38,966 nt of DNA from a virus, in IMG/VR virus record IMGVR_UViG_3300020152_000016, positions 1 to 38,966 of that record; one strand, written 5' to 3'. The notes under the pieces are model-generated. The model saw only the letters and a list, made by a program, of their open reading frames with translations. It was not told the DNA's origin and made no database searches. Shown here piece after piece: positions 31,561-37,974 of the stretch. A program made the translations under genes and the position numbers. Positions within the stretch are counted from its first letter, which is position 1, and each line of letters begins with the position of its first letter.

Positions 31561-31803
31561 ATGAGATTTCCATTCACAAAGCCGCATATCAAGGCAACAC
31601 TGAAGACCGGAGGCGGTGCAACGCGCATCCACATCGACGCGAATAAGGAACAGGCAATCCTGCTCGCCTATCAGCTTCTCTGCGGACTCGCAAAGAAGTT
31701 CGGCATGGAGGAGCGTCAGCTCATGAATCGCATCATCAAGCTCGATAAGAGAGTGGTCGCCTTCGACAAGAAGAAGGAGCGGGCGGAGCGATACGGAAAG
31801 TAA
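31561..31803 (+). CDS. Small hypothetical protein before the helicase
   Basis: Protein of 80 residues, basic, IKATLKTGGGATRIHIDANKEQAILLAYQLLCGLAKKF. A short beta hairpin then helices. No family recognised. One base separates its stop from the helicase start. Confidence 0.68.
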   Translation: MRFPFTKPHIKATLKTGGGATRIHIDANKEQAILLAYQLLCGLAKKFGMEERQLMNRIIKLDKRVVAFDKKKERAERYGK

Positions 31804-31804
31804 A

Positions 31805-33034
31805 ATGCTGGAGTACCGGACGTACCAGAAAGAGGCAATCGACCTCGCTGCGGACTTCTTCACGGGGAAGGACCGCACTCGTCCGGTGCTGGTCGAGCCT
31901 ACGGGCGCGGGGAAGTCCGTCATGATAGGCGGAATCGCAAAGGAGCTGAAGGACGCTGTGCTGGTCCTACAGCCTTCTAAGGAGCTAGTAGAGCAGAACT
32001 ACCGCAAGTATCAGGAACTCATCGAGGCGCACCCAGAGTTCGAGCCAGCGAGCGTATGGAGCGCGTCAGTCGGTATCAAGGAACGCGGAGCAATCACTTT
32101 CGCCACTATTGGGAGCATCTGCAAGGTTCCGGAGCTGTTCCAGGACGTGCGGCATATCATCGTGGACGAGTGCGATACGGTCCCTCCGCAGCAGGATTCA
32201 TTCAAGAAGTCGGGGAGCTTTCAGAAAGGCTCGCAGTATCGAAAGTTTTTCTCGCAACTCCCGCATGCGCGAGTGCTCGGACTCACCGCTACTCCGTACC
32301 GGATGAAGACATATAACGACCCATATACCGAGACGAAATACTCGCAGATAAATCTCCTGAATCGAGAGACTCCACGATTCTTCAATCGCTTCCTGCACAT
32401 CACGCAGCCGTATGAGATGTACGAGGCGGGATACCTCGCACGCATCAAGCCGCTCCCGCTCGAATACGACGCAAAGCAGCTACGCTTCAACTCGACCGGC
32501 GCGGAGTATACCGAGGAGTCTGTGCGCGAGTTCCTCACTCGCAATCAGATAGTGGACCGTATCCCAGGAATCGTGCAGCAAGCCTTCGCAAAGGGTCGCC
32601 GCGCATGCCTCGTCTTCGTGCAATCGGTCGCTGAAGCAGAGCAGCTCGCCTCAATCACGCCCTTCTCTGGATACGTCTGTGCGAACACGCCGATTCCGGA
32701 GCGCACGCGCCTCATCGAGGACTTCAAGGCGGGGAACCTGAAGACTCTCTACAACGTCGGAACGCTCACCGTGGGCTTCGACTACCCTGCTCTCGACACA
32801 ATCATCCTCGCTCGCCCTACGATGTCGCTGCGGCTTTTCGTGCAGATGATAGGGCGCGGTATCCGGCTCTACCCTGGGAAGGATTACTGCGCCGTCGTCG
32901 ATATGTGCGGCAACTTCGACCGCTTCGGGAATCCGGAAAATCTCCAGCTCGTCGATGACCCATATCACGGCTGGGTGCTCCGCAACGGAAACAAGATTTT
33001 GAGCGGGCGTAGGCTCTCGGAAGTAGTATCATAG
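31805..33034 (+). CDS. SF2 DEAD-like helicase
   Basis: Protein of 409 residues. Motifs: Q-like YQKEAIDLA, Walker A EPTGAGKS (31-38), the Walker B variant DECD (121-124), motif III LTATPYR (160-166), motif V YNVGTLTVGFDYP and motif VI QMIGRGIRLYPGK. It resembles UvsW-type and type III-restriction-like SF2 helicases that act on forked DNA. Likely a replication or recombination helicase; no replicative DnaB-type helicase or DNA polymerase is visible in the genome, so host enzymes must supply these. Confidence 0.92.
   Translation: MLEYRTYQKEAIDLAADFFTGKDRTRPVLVEPTGAGKSVMIGGIAKELKDAVLVLQPSKELVEQNYRKYQELIEAHPEFEPASVWSASVGIKERGAITFATIGSICKVPELFQDVRHIIVDECDTVPPQQDSFKKSGSFQKGSQYRKFFSQLPHARVLGLTATPYRMKTYNDPYTETKYSQINLLNRETPRFFNRFLHITQPYEMYEAGYLARIKPLPLEYDAKQLRFNSTGAEYTEESVREFLTRNQIVDRIPGIVQQAFAKGRRACLVFVQSVAEAEQLASITPFSGYVCANTPIPERTRLIEDFKAGNLKTLYNVGTLTVGFDYPALDTIILARPTMSLRLFVQMIGRGIRLYPGKDYCAVVDMCGNFDRFGNPENLQLVDDPYHGWVLRNGNKILSGRRLSEVVS
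33027..33032 (+). promoter_or_regulatory. -10-like TATCAT before a small gene
   Basis: TATCAT overlaps the end of the helicase gene and lies 6 bases before ATG 33039. It is the same short spacing seen in many genes here. Confidence 0.35.
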
Positions 33035-33038
33035 AGAC

Positions 33039-33281
33039 ATGAAGGACATGCTCTACATGGTCGAGACGAAAGAGCTGAAGCCGAATCCTGACTTCGTTCG
33101 CTTCATCGACTCGGCTCTTGCCGCGCTCCCTGACGACGCTCTCCTTGCGATGAAGGCGGGCTGTCAGTTCGATGTGTACATGGAGGACGAGAAGCTCATC
33201 TTCAAGTCGCGGCATCTTATTTCAATACTGAAGGACCCGACCACAGGGAAGGTCATCTCACTAATCGAGAAGCGACGATGA
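33039..33281 (+). CDS. Small hypothetical protein
   Basis: Protein of 80 residues, VRFIDSALAALPDDALLAMKAGCQFDVYMEDEKLIFKSRHL. Acidic N-terminal helices and a beta end. No family recognised. The stop overlaps the next start (ATGA at 33278-33281). Confidence 0.66.
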   Translation: MKDMLYMVETKELKPNPDFVRFIDSALAALPDDALLAMKAGCQFDVYMEDEKLIFKSRHLISILKDPTTGKVISLIEKRR

Positions 33282-33793
33282 TGCGACGCACCGGCATACG
33301 CCGACCGACATACGAGGAGGCAATCGCAAAGAAGAAAGCTGCTGAAGAAAGGCGGCGTGCGAATCCGAAACCGAAGAAGGAAAAAACATACGAGGAAAAA
33401 CTGAAGACGAAGCTCTGGACCATTTTCTCTGTCTGGATTCGTCGCAAAGATGCGAACGTCCACGGGTATGTGATGACGGCTGACGGCTCCTGGAAGCACT
33501 GGAAGGAAGTGCATTGCGGACACTTGTTCAACAATACCGAGCGCAACGCGAAGCTGGGAGGGAACGAGCTGTGGTACGACGAACGCAACTTCGCGCCGCA
33601 GACATCGAACGGAAACTACTTCAATCACGACGACTCCGCGAAGAAATACATGGCGTGGGCAATCCGGAAGTATGGCGACGATGTAGTGCAGGAAATGTTC
33701 CGACTGAAGCAGCGCAAGAGAGTGTTCACAATCGAGGAGCTGGAGGAGAAACTGCGGTACTATAAAGAGAAGGTAAAAGCATTAGACGCATGA
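33278..33793 (+). CDS. NinG/Rap-like recombination nuclease lacking the zinc cysteines
   Basis: Protein of 171 residues. The N-terminus is basic and helical. TIFSVWIRRKDANVHG, VHCGHLFNN (79-87) and ELWYDERNFAPQTSNGN (97-113) follow the NinG pattern. The family normally has CxxC before the first block and QCxxCN after YDERN; here those positions read VHGYVMTADG and PQTSNGN, so the zinc ligands are gone while the HCGH catalytic block remains. NinG/Rap cuts recombination intermediates. Whether this one is active is open. Confidence 0.8.
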   Translation: MMRRTGIRRPTYEEAIAKKKAAEERRRANPKPKKEKTYEEKLKTKLWTIFSVWIRRKDANVHGYVMTADGSWKHWKEVHCGHLFNNTERNAKLGGNELWYDERNFAPQTSNGNYFNHDDSAKKYMAWAIRKYGDDVVQEMFRLKQRKRVFTIEELEEKLRYYKEKVKALDA

Positions 33794-34314
33794 GCAAGAC
33801 AATCACAATCGACCCTGCACTCTCTGAACTCCCTACGCTTTCGTGGGAGGCTCTGAAGAAGACCTTTGAGCCGAACCTGCTGAAGGCGGAGAAGCGCGAC
33901 ATCGCAGACCTGAAGGAGAGTATTCTTACTCTCGGATTCTTCGCTCCCTTCCACATCTGGAGAGAGGGGAAGTACATCATCGACGGAACTGGACGCTATC
34001 AGGCTCTCGCCATGCTGGAGTACGAAGGCTATGAGATTCCGCCGCTACCGTACATCTCGGTGAGCGCAAAGAACAAGAAGGAGGCGAAGCAGAAGACGCT
34101 CGCAATCTCCTCGAACTACGGCAACATCACGCAGGAGACGTACTCGGAGTTCGTCATCGACCTTCAGGATGTGGACCTGGGCTTCATCTCGCTCACTGGT
34201 GTCGATATGGATAAGGTGAAGGACCCTGCTCCTATCAAAGGGAAGAAGGAACGCGAGAAGGGAGAGACGAAGCTAGTGCATACTTGCCCTGCATGCGGTC
34301 ATGAGTTCAACTAA
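33790..34314 (+). CDS. ParB/Srx-domain protein with C-terminal zinc finger
   Basis: Protein of 174 residues. DIADLKESILTLGFFAPFHIWREGKYIIDGTGRYQALAMLEYEGYEIPPLPYI (37-89) is a ParB-like nuclease (ParBc) domain, with the usual IDGxGR motif. The C-terminus ends THTCPACGHEFN-like (CPACGHEF, 167-174), one half of a zinc ribbon. Phage ParB-like proteins often act beside DNA-modifying or recombination enzymes. It overlaps the NinG-like gene by 4 bases. Confidence 0.82.
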   Translation: MSKTITIDPALSELPTLSWEALKKTFEPNLLKAEKRDIADLKESILTLGFFAPFHIWREGKYIIDGTGRYQALAMLEYEGYEIPPLPYISVSAKNKKEAKQKTLAISSNYGNITQETYSEFVIDLQDVDLGFISLTGVDMDKVKDPAPIKGKKEREKGETKLVHTCPACGHEFN

Positions 34315-34320
34315 CTTTCG

Positions 34321-34383
34321 CTGTCCACAGGGCTACACTTTACTTTCTACGCACATGCCCGATACTGAATACATACCAGTAGC
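34321..34383 (+). promoter_or_regulatory. Early promoter with DnaA-like box and leader motif
   Basis: CTGTCCACA (34321-34329), then CTACACTTTACTTT (34333-34346) with a -35 TTTACT (34339-34344), a 16-bp spacer and GATACT (34361-34366). The leader TACCAGTAGC (34374-34383) and AGCATGAC follow. It is the third promoter with the same plan. Confidence 0.68.
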
Positions 34384-34391
34384 AAATAAGC

Positions 34392-34562
34392 ATGACTAGA
34401 TTTATTCAGCACGTTCTGTTCGTCGTCTGGGGAGTCATCGGGTTCCTCATTTTCGACGCGCTCGGCTTTTTCCTGTGGGTCTTCTCCGGTCAGTATCCAG
34501 CAGAGGACGCGCATTACTACGTCGGGATGATTACCAAAACCGTACTTGCGGCTATCCAGTAG
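34392..34562 (+). CDS. Small membrane protein (56 residues)
   Basis: MTRFIQHVLFVVWGVIGFLIFDALGFFLWVFSGQYP followed by a hydrophilic end. The hydrophobic stretch of about 25 residues is one transmembrane segment. Its start is fixed by a full early promoter and leader. Function unknown; early membrane proteins of phages often alter host uptake or exclude other phages. Confidence 0.72.
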   Translation: MTRFIQHVLFVVWGVIGFLIFDALGFFLWVFSGQYPAEDAHYYVGMITKTVLAAIQ

Positions 34563-34594
34563 GTCCCCTGGACCTGCTCGATTCCGTGATACGA

Positions 34595-34605
34595 TATTCA
34601 GGTAC
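34595..34605 (+). promoter_or_regulatory. Divergent leader motif TATTCAGGTAC
   Basis: This lies 8 bases before ATG 34614 and is preceded by ATTCCGTGATACG, nearly the same as the sequence before the 22803 microgene. Both share the start of the leader family, so the small zinc gene has its own promoter. Confidence 0.5.
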
Positions 34606-34613
34606 AAAGGCTC

Positions 34614-34691
34614 ATGCGTTGTCTTACCTGCCGGAAAAAGCGAAAGCTGAAGAAGGGGTATTGCAGCAAGTGTCGCCCGAAGGACATATGA
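34614..34691 (+). CDS. Zinc-ribbon microprotein (25 residues)
   Basis: MRCLTCRKKRKLKKGYCSKC plus RPKDI: two CxxC pairs separated by a basic stretch, a minimal zinc ribbon that may bind nucleic acid. The stop overlaps the next ATG as ATGA (34688-34691), which supports translation of both. It is far shorter than usual gene-calling limits. Confidence 0.6.
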   Translation: MRCLTCRKKRKLKKGYCSKCRPKDI

Positions 34692-34870
34692 CACAAGACC
34701 GAAAATATATAATCTTCAACGTCGTTGTGCTCGCAATACTTATGCTCATCATCACCATTCCAGAGCCAGCGAGAAGCAATGTGCCGATAGTGAAGGCGGA
34801 CTCCCCTAACACGGAGCAGCCTGAAGCGTCGGCTGAAGACGACGAACCTGCCTTACCGATTCCCGATTGA
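34688..34870 (+). CDS. Membrane-anchored protein, ends at TGA before a transglycosylase-like frame
   Basis: Protein of 60 residues. KYIIFNVVVLAILMLIITI is a signal anchor; the rest is a disordered acidic Pro/Glu linker (NTEQPEASAEDDEPALPIPD). Such an anchor plus linker usually carries an enzyme outside the membrane, and the same reading frame continues after its TGA (34868-34870) into a transglycosylase-like domain. So this may be the N-terminal part of a larger protein. Confidence 0.6.
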   Translation: MTQDRKYIIFNVVVLAILMLIITIPEPARSNVPIVKADSPNTEQPEASAEDDEPALPIPD

Positions 34871-35251
34871 AGGGGTCAGGCAAGTCTCCTCGCGGAGGCT
34901 ATCGCCATAGGTGAGACAGGTGGAACGCTCGACTGCTCGAAGCCTGGTGAATCAGGCGAGCGTGGGTGTCATCAGTTCCTTCCGGCAACATGGCGGGCGT
35001 ATTCCGTGGACGTGTACGGATACGTCGCAGAGCAGACTCCCTCGAACGCGGAGTACGTCGCTGAAACGAAGATACAGGAATGGCTCGATGAAGGACTCAC
35101 CGAGCGTCAGATTCTCCTCATCTGGAATCAGGGACACACCGGACCGTGCAGGGCTGGCGTGAACAAGCACGGGGTCGCATACGACTCCTGCGGGTACGTC
35201 GAGAAGGTGGACCGTATATATAGGGGACTCGTGGCTATCCACATGCCCTAG
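34871..35251 (+). pseudogene. Transglycosylase-like domain cut off by an in-frame TGA
   Basis: The same frame as the preceding gene is open from 34871 to the TAG at 35249-35251, 126 residues: AEAIAIGETGGTLDCSKPGESGERGCHQFLPATW, then NQ-like TPSNAEYVAETKIQEWLDEG and ILLIWNQGHTGPC. The GETGG glutamate, QFLPATW and WNQG blocks are those of lysozyme-like (SLT) transglycosylases. No ATG, GTG or TTG occurs before the catalytic glutamate; the first is GTG at 35006. Thus it needs readthrough of the TGA, or the gene is broken by mutation or a base error. Confidence 0.65.
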
Positions 35252-35308
35252 CTCCTACACTTTACTTCTGGGCGACCGTGCGATACACTTTACTTGTTAT
35301 CAGGTAGC
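35235..35308 (+). promoter_or_regulatory. Early promoter with paired CTACACTTTACTT elements (second)
   Basis: CTATCCACA (35235-35243), then CTACACTTTACTT (35255-35267) and ATACACTTTACTT (35283-35295), again 28 bp apart. -35 TTTACT (35261-35266), spacer 17, -10 TACACT (35284-35289). The leader TTATCAGGTAGC (35297-35308) and CGCATGAC follow. Confidence 0.7.
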
Positions 35309-35317
35309 CATATTCGC

Positions 35318-35470
35318 ATGACATATTTCGCACTAAAATACCTCCTCGCCTGGGCAATAGGTGAGACCGATGCACGCAAGGCGAAAGCTGCGGCAATCAT
35401 CTCCGAGCGTATCGGAGGAGGAATCATTATCAACGAGCACGAGGTAAAGCGGCTCTTGGAGCTGGTGTAG
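35318..35470 (+). CDS. Small early protein (50 residues)
   Basis: MTYFALKYLLAWAIGETDARKAKAAAIISERIGGGIIINEHEVKRLLELV. Amphipathic helices; no family recognised. Start fixed by the promoter and leader upstream. First gene of the last accessory operon, 4 bases before the next. Confidence 0.68.
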   Translation: MTYFALKYLLAWAIGETDARKAKAAAIISERIGGGIIINEHEVKRLLELV

Positions 35471-35474
35471 GCGT

Positions 35475-36011
35475 ATGAATCCCCTCACTCTCAATCGCAC
35501 GGAGGTTATCGAAGCTCTCCGTTCGCACACATCGAAAGAGGAGCTGGACTCGCTTCTGCCCTCCTCAACTGCATCGCTCCGCGCACACCTCGCGTATCAT
35601 CTTTCCTCGGATGAGGACAAGGACTACTTCCCTCACGCATACACAGAAGCTCTCCGCATGCAGGAGAAGTGGAAGCAGGAACGAATGCGAGAGAGAATCC
35701 TTCGCACGCTTCACATCCCGCGCTCATTCATTGGGTGCGACTTTGCTGCGCCTGAAGGAGACAGGACTATCTTCGCTCGGCGTGGTGAGACTATCCCGCA
35801 AGGCTCATGGAACCTCGATGCGTTCAAGAAGAATCCCGTACTTCTACGGAGTCATGGGCGCAGGAGCTTCTTCACTCGCTGGCTCGACCGTCGCCGCAAG
35901 CGCAAGATGATTCACTCAATAGTGCGCGACATCCGTGCGGGAAAGGTGCGTATGGAGCCTCGTCTGACCTCCGAAGGATTACTCGTGGAAATATCGCTCG
36001 TAAAGAAATAA
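35475..36011 (+). CDS. Hypothetical accessory protein with IGCDFAAP motif
   Basis: Protein of 178 residues. N-terminal helices (TRTEVIEALRSHTSKEELDSLL-like), then PRSFIGCDFAAPEGDRTIFARR, a motif of the type IGxDxAxPGxDRT common in small phage proteins, and WNLDAFKKNPVLLRSHGRRS, which recalls the start of prohead proteases but lacks the catalytic blocks. The rest is very basic. Function unknown. Confidence 0.65.
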   Translation: MNPLTLNRTEVIEALRSHTSKEELDSLLPSSTASLRAHLAYHLSSDEDKDYFPHAYTEALRMQEKWKQERMRERILRTLHIPRSFIGCDFAAPEGDRTIFARRGETIPQGSWNLDAFKKNPVLLRSHGRRSFFTRWLDRRRKRKMIHSIVRDIRAGKVRMEPRLTSEGLLVEISLVKK

Positions 36012-36015
36012 GAGT

Positions 36016-36225
36016 ATGCACAAACTCTGCGAAGCTGACGAAACAGCACTAAAGGCGTATCTCGTTCCGGAGCTGAACTTCCAGCAGTCGCTCCTCACTG
36101 ATGTCGAGGAGGCGATAATGAAGGGAGCCGAGGGGGAGTATCTCGACATCCTGCACAAGCGTCAGGAGCGCATCGGAGGACGTATCAAGTCGCTCGTGAA
36201 TATCCAGCATCACTTTGGTCTATGA
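36016..36225 (+). CDS. Small helical accessory protein
   Basis: Protein of 69 residues, MHKLCEADETALKAYLVPELNFQQSLLTDVEEAIMKGAEGEYLDILHKRQERIGGRIKSL. Predicted helical. No family recognised. Overlaps the next gene as ATGA at 36222-36225. Confidence 0.65.
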   Translation: MHKLCEADETALKAYLVPELNFQQSLLTDVEEAIMKGAEGEYLDILHKRQERIGGRIKSLVNIQHHFGL

Positions 36226-36821
36226 AGGTTCAGCTCTATCACGCAACCTGCCCGAAGTCTGCGGACCTCATCGAGCGCATAGGATTCAGGGACCGCATCG
36301 GCGCGAAGGTGTCGCGCTGGGAAGGCTCCGGCATGAGCCGTCCTGGATTCGTGTACCTCACCCGCGCCTACTCGATTTACTACGCGGAGAACGCGGCAGG
36401 GAAGGACCACATGGCGAGCGTCTTCCTGGTCGAGGTCGATACGAAGGACCTCTATCCGGACGAAGACTTCCTCGCATCTGCTGGGGTGGCGAAATCGAAG
36501 ACAGGCGACCTGGAGCGGTACAAGGAGTTCGGAGAACTCTCTCTGGAGCGTCTCGGAAACGTCGCCGTGCGTCCGGAAGCAATCCGCATCCTGGAGCGCA
36601 GGGACCTCTCTACGGAGGGGCTGTGGAAGTACAGCGACCCGTCGATGTCGCAGATGAACTACGCAATCATGGGAGCCTATTACCGTGAGCTTTCTGATGC
36701 GTGGTTCCAGGGTCGGGACCTGGATTCGGTCGAGGGTCCCTTCGGCTCACGCGAGCAGTTCATCGCTGACACCATGAAGGCATCAGCAGCAAAGGGCGGA
36801 GGACCAGTCGGAGAGATATGA
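36222..36821 (+). CDS. ADP-ribosyltransferase-like (ART fold) protein
   Basis: Protein of 199 residues. LYHATCPKSADLIERIGF (4-22), GFVYLTRAYSIYYAENA (42-58), a hydrophobic strand ASVFLVEVDTKDLYPDEDF and VRPEAIRIL (about 132) follow the order of ART-fold enzymes (H in YHaT, Y in VYLT, acidic residue later), as in KptA and PARP-like proteins. These use NAD to modify protein, RNA or DNA. In a phage it could be a host-takeover or anti-defence factor. Assignment by motif pattern only. Confidence 0.6.
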   Translation: MKVQLYHATCPKSADLIERIGFRDRIGAKVSRWEGSGMSRPGFVYLTRAYSIYYAENAAGKDHMASVFLVEVDTKDLYPDEDFLASAGVAKSKTGDLERYKEFGELSLERLGNVAVRPEAIRILERRDLSTEGLWKYSDPSMSQMNYAIMGAYYRELSDAWFQGRDLDSVEGPFGSREQFIADTMKASAAKGGGPVGEI

Positions 36822-37009
36822 GAAAAGAGACGAGAGAGCTTCTCGCAGAGCTGGAGCGTCAGGGCTGGAGATACCGTCTGAACAAGCACATTGTCCTATA
36901 TTCTCCCGATAAGAGTATCCCGCCTATCACGATTGCATGCACCTCCGGAGGAGGTAGAGGGTTCGAGAATGCGCTCGCCTTCCTTAGAAAAAATGGCGCG
37001 AAGGTATGA
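36818..37009 (+). CDS. HicA-like small protein (possible mRNA interferase)
   Basis: Protein of 63 residues: ETRELLAELERQGWRYRLNKHIVLYSPDKSIPPITIACTSGGGRGFENALAFLRKNG. The helix-strand-strand-strand-helix order with H24 in the first strand pair is the HicA/YcfA dsRBD-like fold, where the histidine is catalytic. No HicB antitoxin is evident next to it. Phage HicA-like proteins of this size may bind RNA without cutting. Overlaps both neighbours by 4 bases (ATGA). Confidence 0.65.
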   Translation: MRKETRELLAELERQGWRYRLNKHIVLYSPDKSIPPITIACTSGGGRGFENALAFLRKNGAKV

Positions 37010-37341
37010 AGATTCGATACCTCGGAAAGCTCATCGACGAAGCAGAGCTGGAGGAGCTGGCTCCTGCTCCTCCGCCTCCGATTGAGTACCACTTCGCGGA
37101 GGTGCGCCTCACGCCGCGCTCAATCGACCGCGCCTCACAGCACGTTCCAGAAGAAGTATGGAAGCCGAAGGGGGTCCACACATGGCTCCAGGAGGCTGCG
37201 AACGGCGCGTGGGCGAAGGCTCCTACCACGAAGGACCCGAAGGCAAAGGAGATACGGTATCGCGGTCCAGGGAAGCGCATCGAGTTCGTGTTCGAGAGGG
37301 ACGGAGATGTCCCCGTGCTGAAGACCGTCATCATTCACTAA
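37006..37341 (+). CDS. Small protein, possible BECR/DUF4258-like fold
   Basis: Protein of 111 residues. The N-terminal third is a linker rich in Glu/Pro (ELEELAPAPPPPIEY). SIDRASQHVPEEVW, EIRYRGPGKRIEFVFERDGDVPVLKTVIIH resemble DUF4258/BECR-fold RNase-like proteins (helix with H, then RY, VF and a final TV strand). Low certainty. Lies between the HicA-like gene and the nuclease gene, so this stretch may be an RNA-targeting unit. Confidence 0.6.
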   Translation: MKIRYLGKLIDEAELEELAPAPPPPIEYHFAEVRLTPRSIDRASQHVPEEVWKPKGVHTWLQEAANGAWAKAPTTKDPKAKEIRYRGPGKRIEFVFERDGDVPVLKTVIIH

Positions 37342-37344
37342 TCT

Positions 37345-37974
37345 ATGGAACCTCTCGCACCGCCGCCGAAGCGCGGCATGACACAGAAGCACAAGGACCT
37401 TCGGGACACCGCGATTCGCTGGCTGTACGAAAAGGGCTGTCATATCTATGCGAAGGAAGTTCCGACAGAGAACGGCAACGCGGACGCGCTCGGTATCAAA
37501 GCTCCGCGCAACGGACGGGAGACGGTCTACTACATCGAGGCTAAGGCATCGCGCAATGACCTCATCTGCCTGAAGCAGAAGCAGGTGTATCGCCGCTCGG
37601 TCGGAGCGCATCGGGAGGAGAAGTGCTACCTCCACATGATGCAGCGACCAGAGGGGCATCTGTTCACCAGCATCACGGTCGAGGAGTATGAGAAAGCGGT
37701 CGCTGAATGCAAGGAGTGTTTCGAGATTCGCCGCAAGCACGGCGATACCGGCATCGACTACTACTACCTCATCGTTGCGGACGGAGTGAAAGTTGAGGAA
37801 GACCTGTACCCAGGCTGGGGAATCATAAACGAGAAGGGAGAGGTCGTGCGGCGTGCGAAGCGCATGAAGCGCGAGGGCGACTGCAAGCGGCTCATCATCG
37901 AGGTCGCGCACGTCCTTGTGTATAAATGCTTCGGGAAGCTGTACCTGGGAGAGTATAATGGGGATACGGGCTAG
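37345..37974 (+). CDS. PD-(D/E)XK nuclease-like protein (MmcB-like)
   Basis: Protein of 209 residues. NGNADALGI (D47), VYYIEAKASRNDL (E65, K67) and QKQVYRRS (78-85) are the D-ExK-Q pattern of PD-(D/E)XK nucleases of the MmcB-like type. GIDYYYLIVADGVKVEEDLYPGWGII is the following strand region. The role may be DNA repair or attack on host or rival DNA. The last codons run into the tmRNA gene: its stop TAG is part of the tmRNA acceptor stem. Confidence 0.75.
   Translation: MEPLAPPPKRGMTQKHKDLRDTAIRWLYEKGCHIYAKEVPTENGNADALGIKAPRNGRETVYYIEAKASRNDLICLKQKQVYRRSVGAHREEKCYLHMMQRPEGHLFTSITVEEYEKAVAECKECFEIRRKHGDTGIDYYYLIVADGVKVEEDLYPGWGIINEKGEVVRRAKRMKREGDCKRLIIEVAHVLVYKCFGKLYLGEYNGDTG
37954..37959 (+). 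promoter_or_regulatory. -10 box TATAAT of the tmRNA gene
   Basis: A perfect TATAAT lies inside the end of the nuclease gene, 8 bases before the mature tmRNA 5' end at 37968. A weak TTCGGG (37930-37935) lies 18 bp upstream. So the tmRNA probably has its own promoter. Confidence 0.65.

Noticed and set aside
34868-34870. TGA as a sense codon (code 4 or 25) throughout the genome
   Set aside because: TGA ends genes at 370 and 27764 and in many ATGA overlaps; reading through gives frames that run into unrelated sequence. Only this one TGA interrupts a recognisable domain.
34911-35162. Overlapping frame of 83 codons across the transglycosylase region
   Set aside because: It has no motif, while the other frame has the GETGG, QFLPATW and WNQG blocks.
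35475-36011. Second prohead protease
   Set aside because: Only the WNLDAFKKNPVLL segment resembles the family; the catalytic His and Ser blocks are absent.
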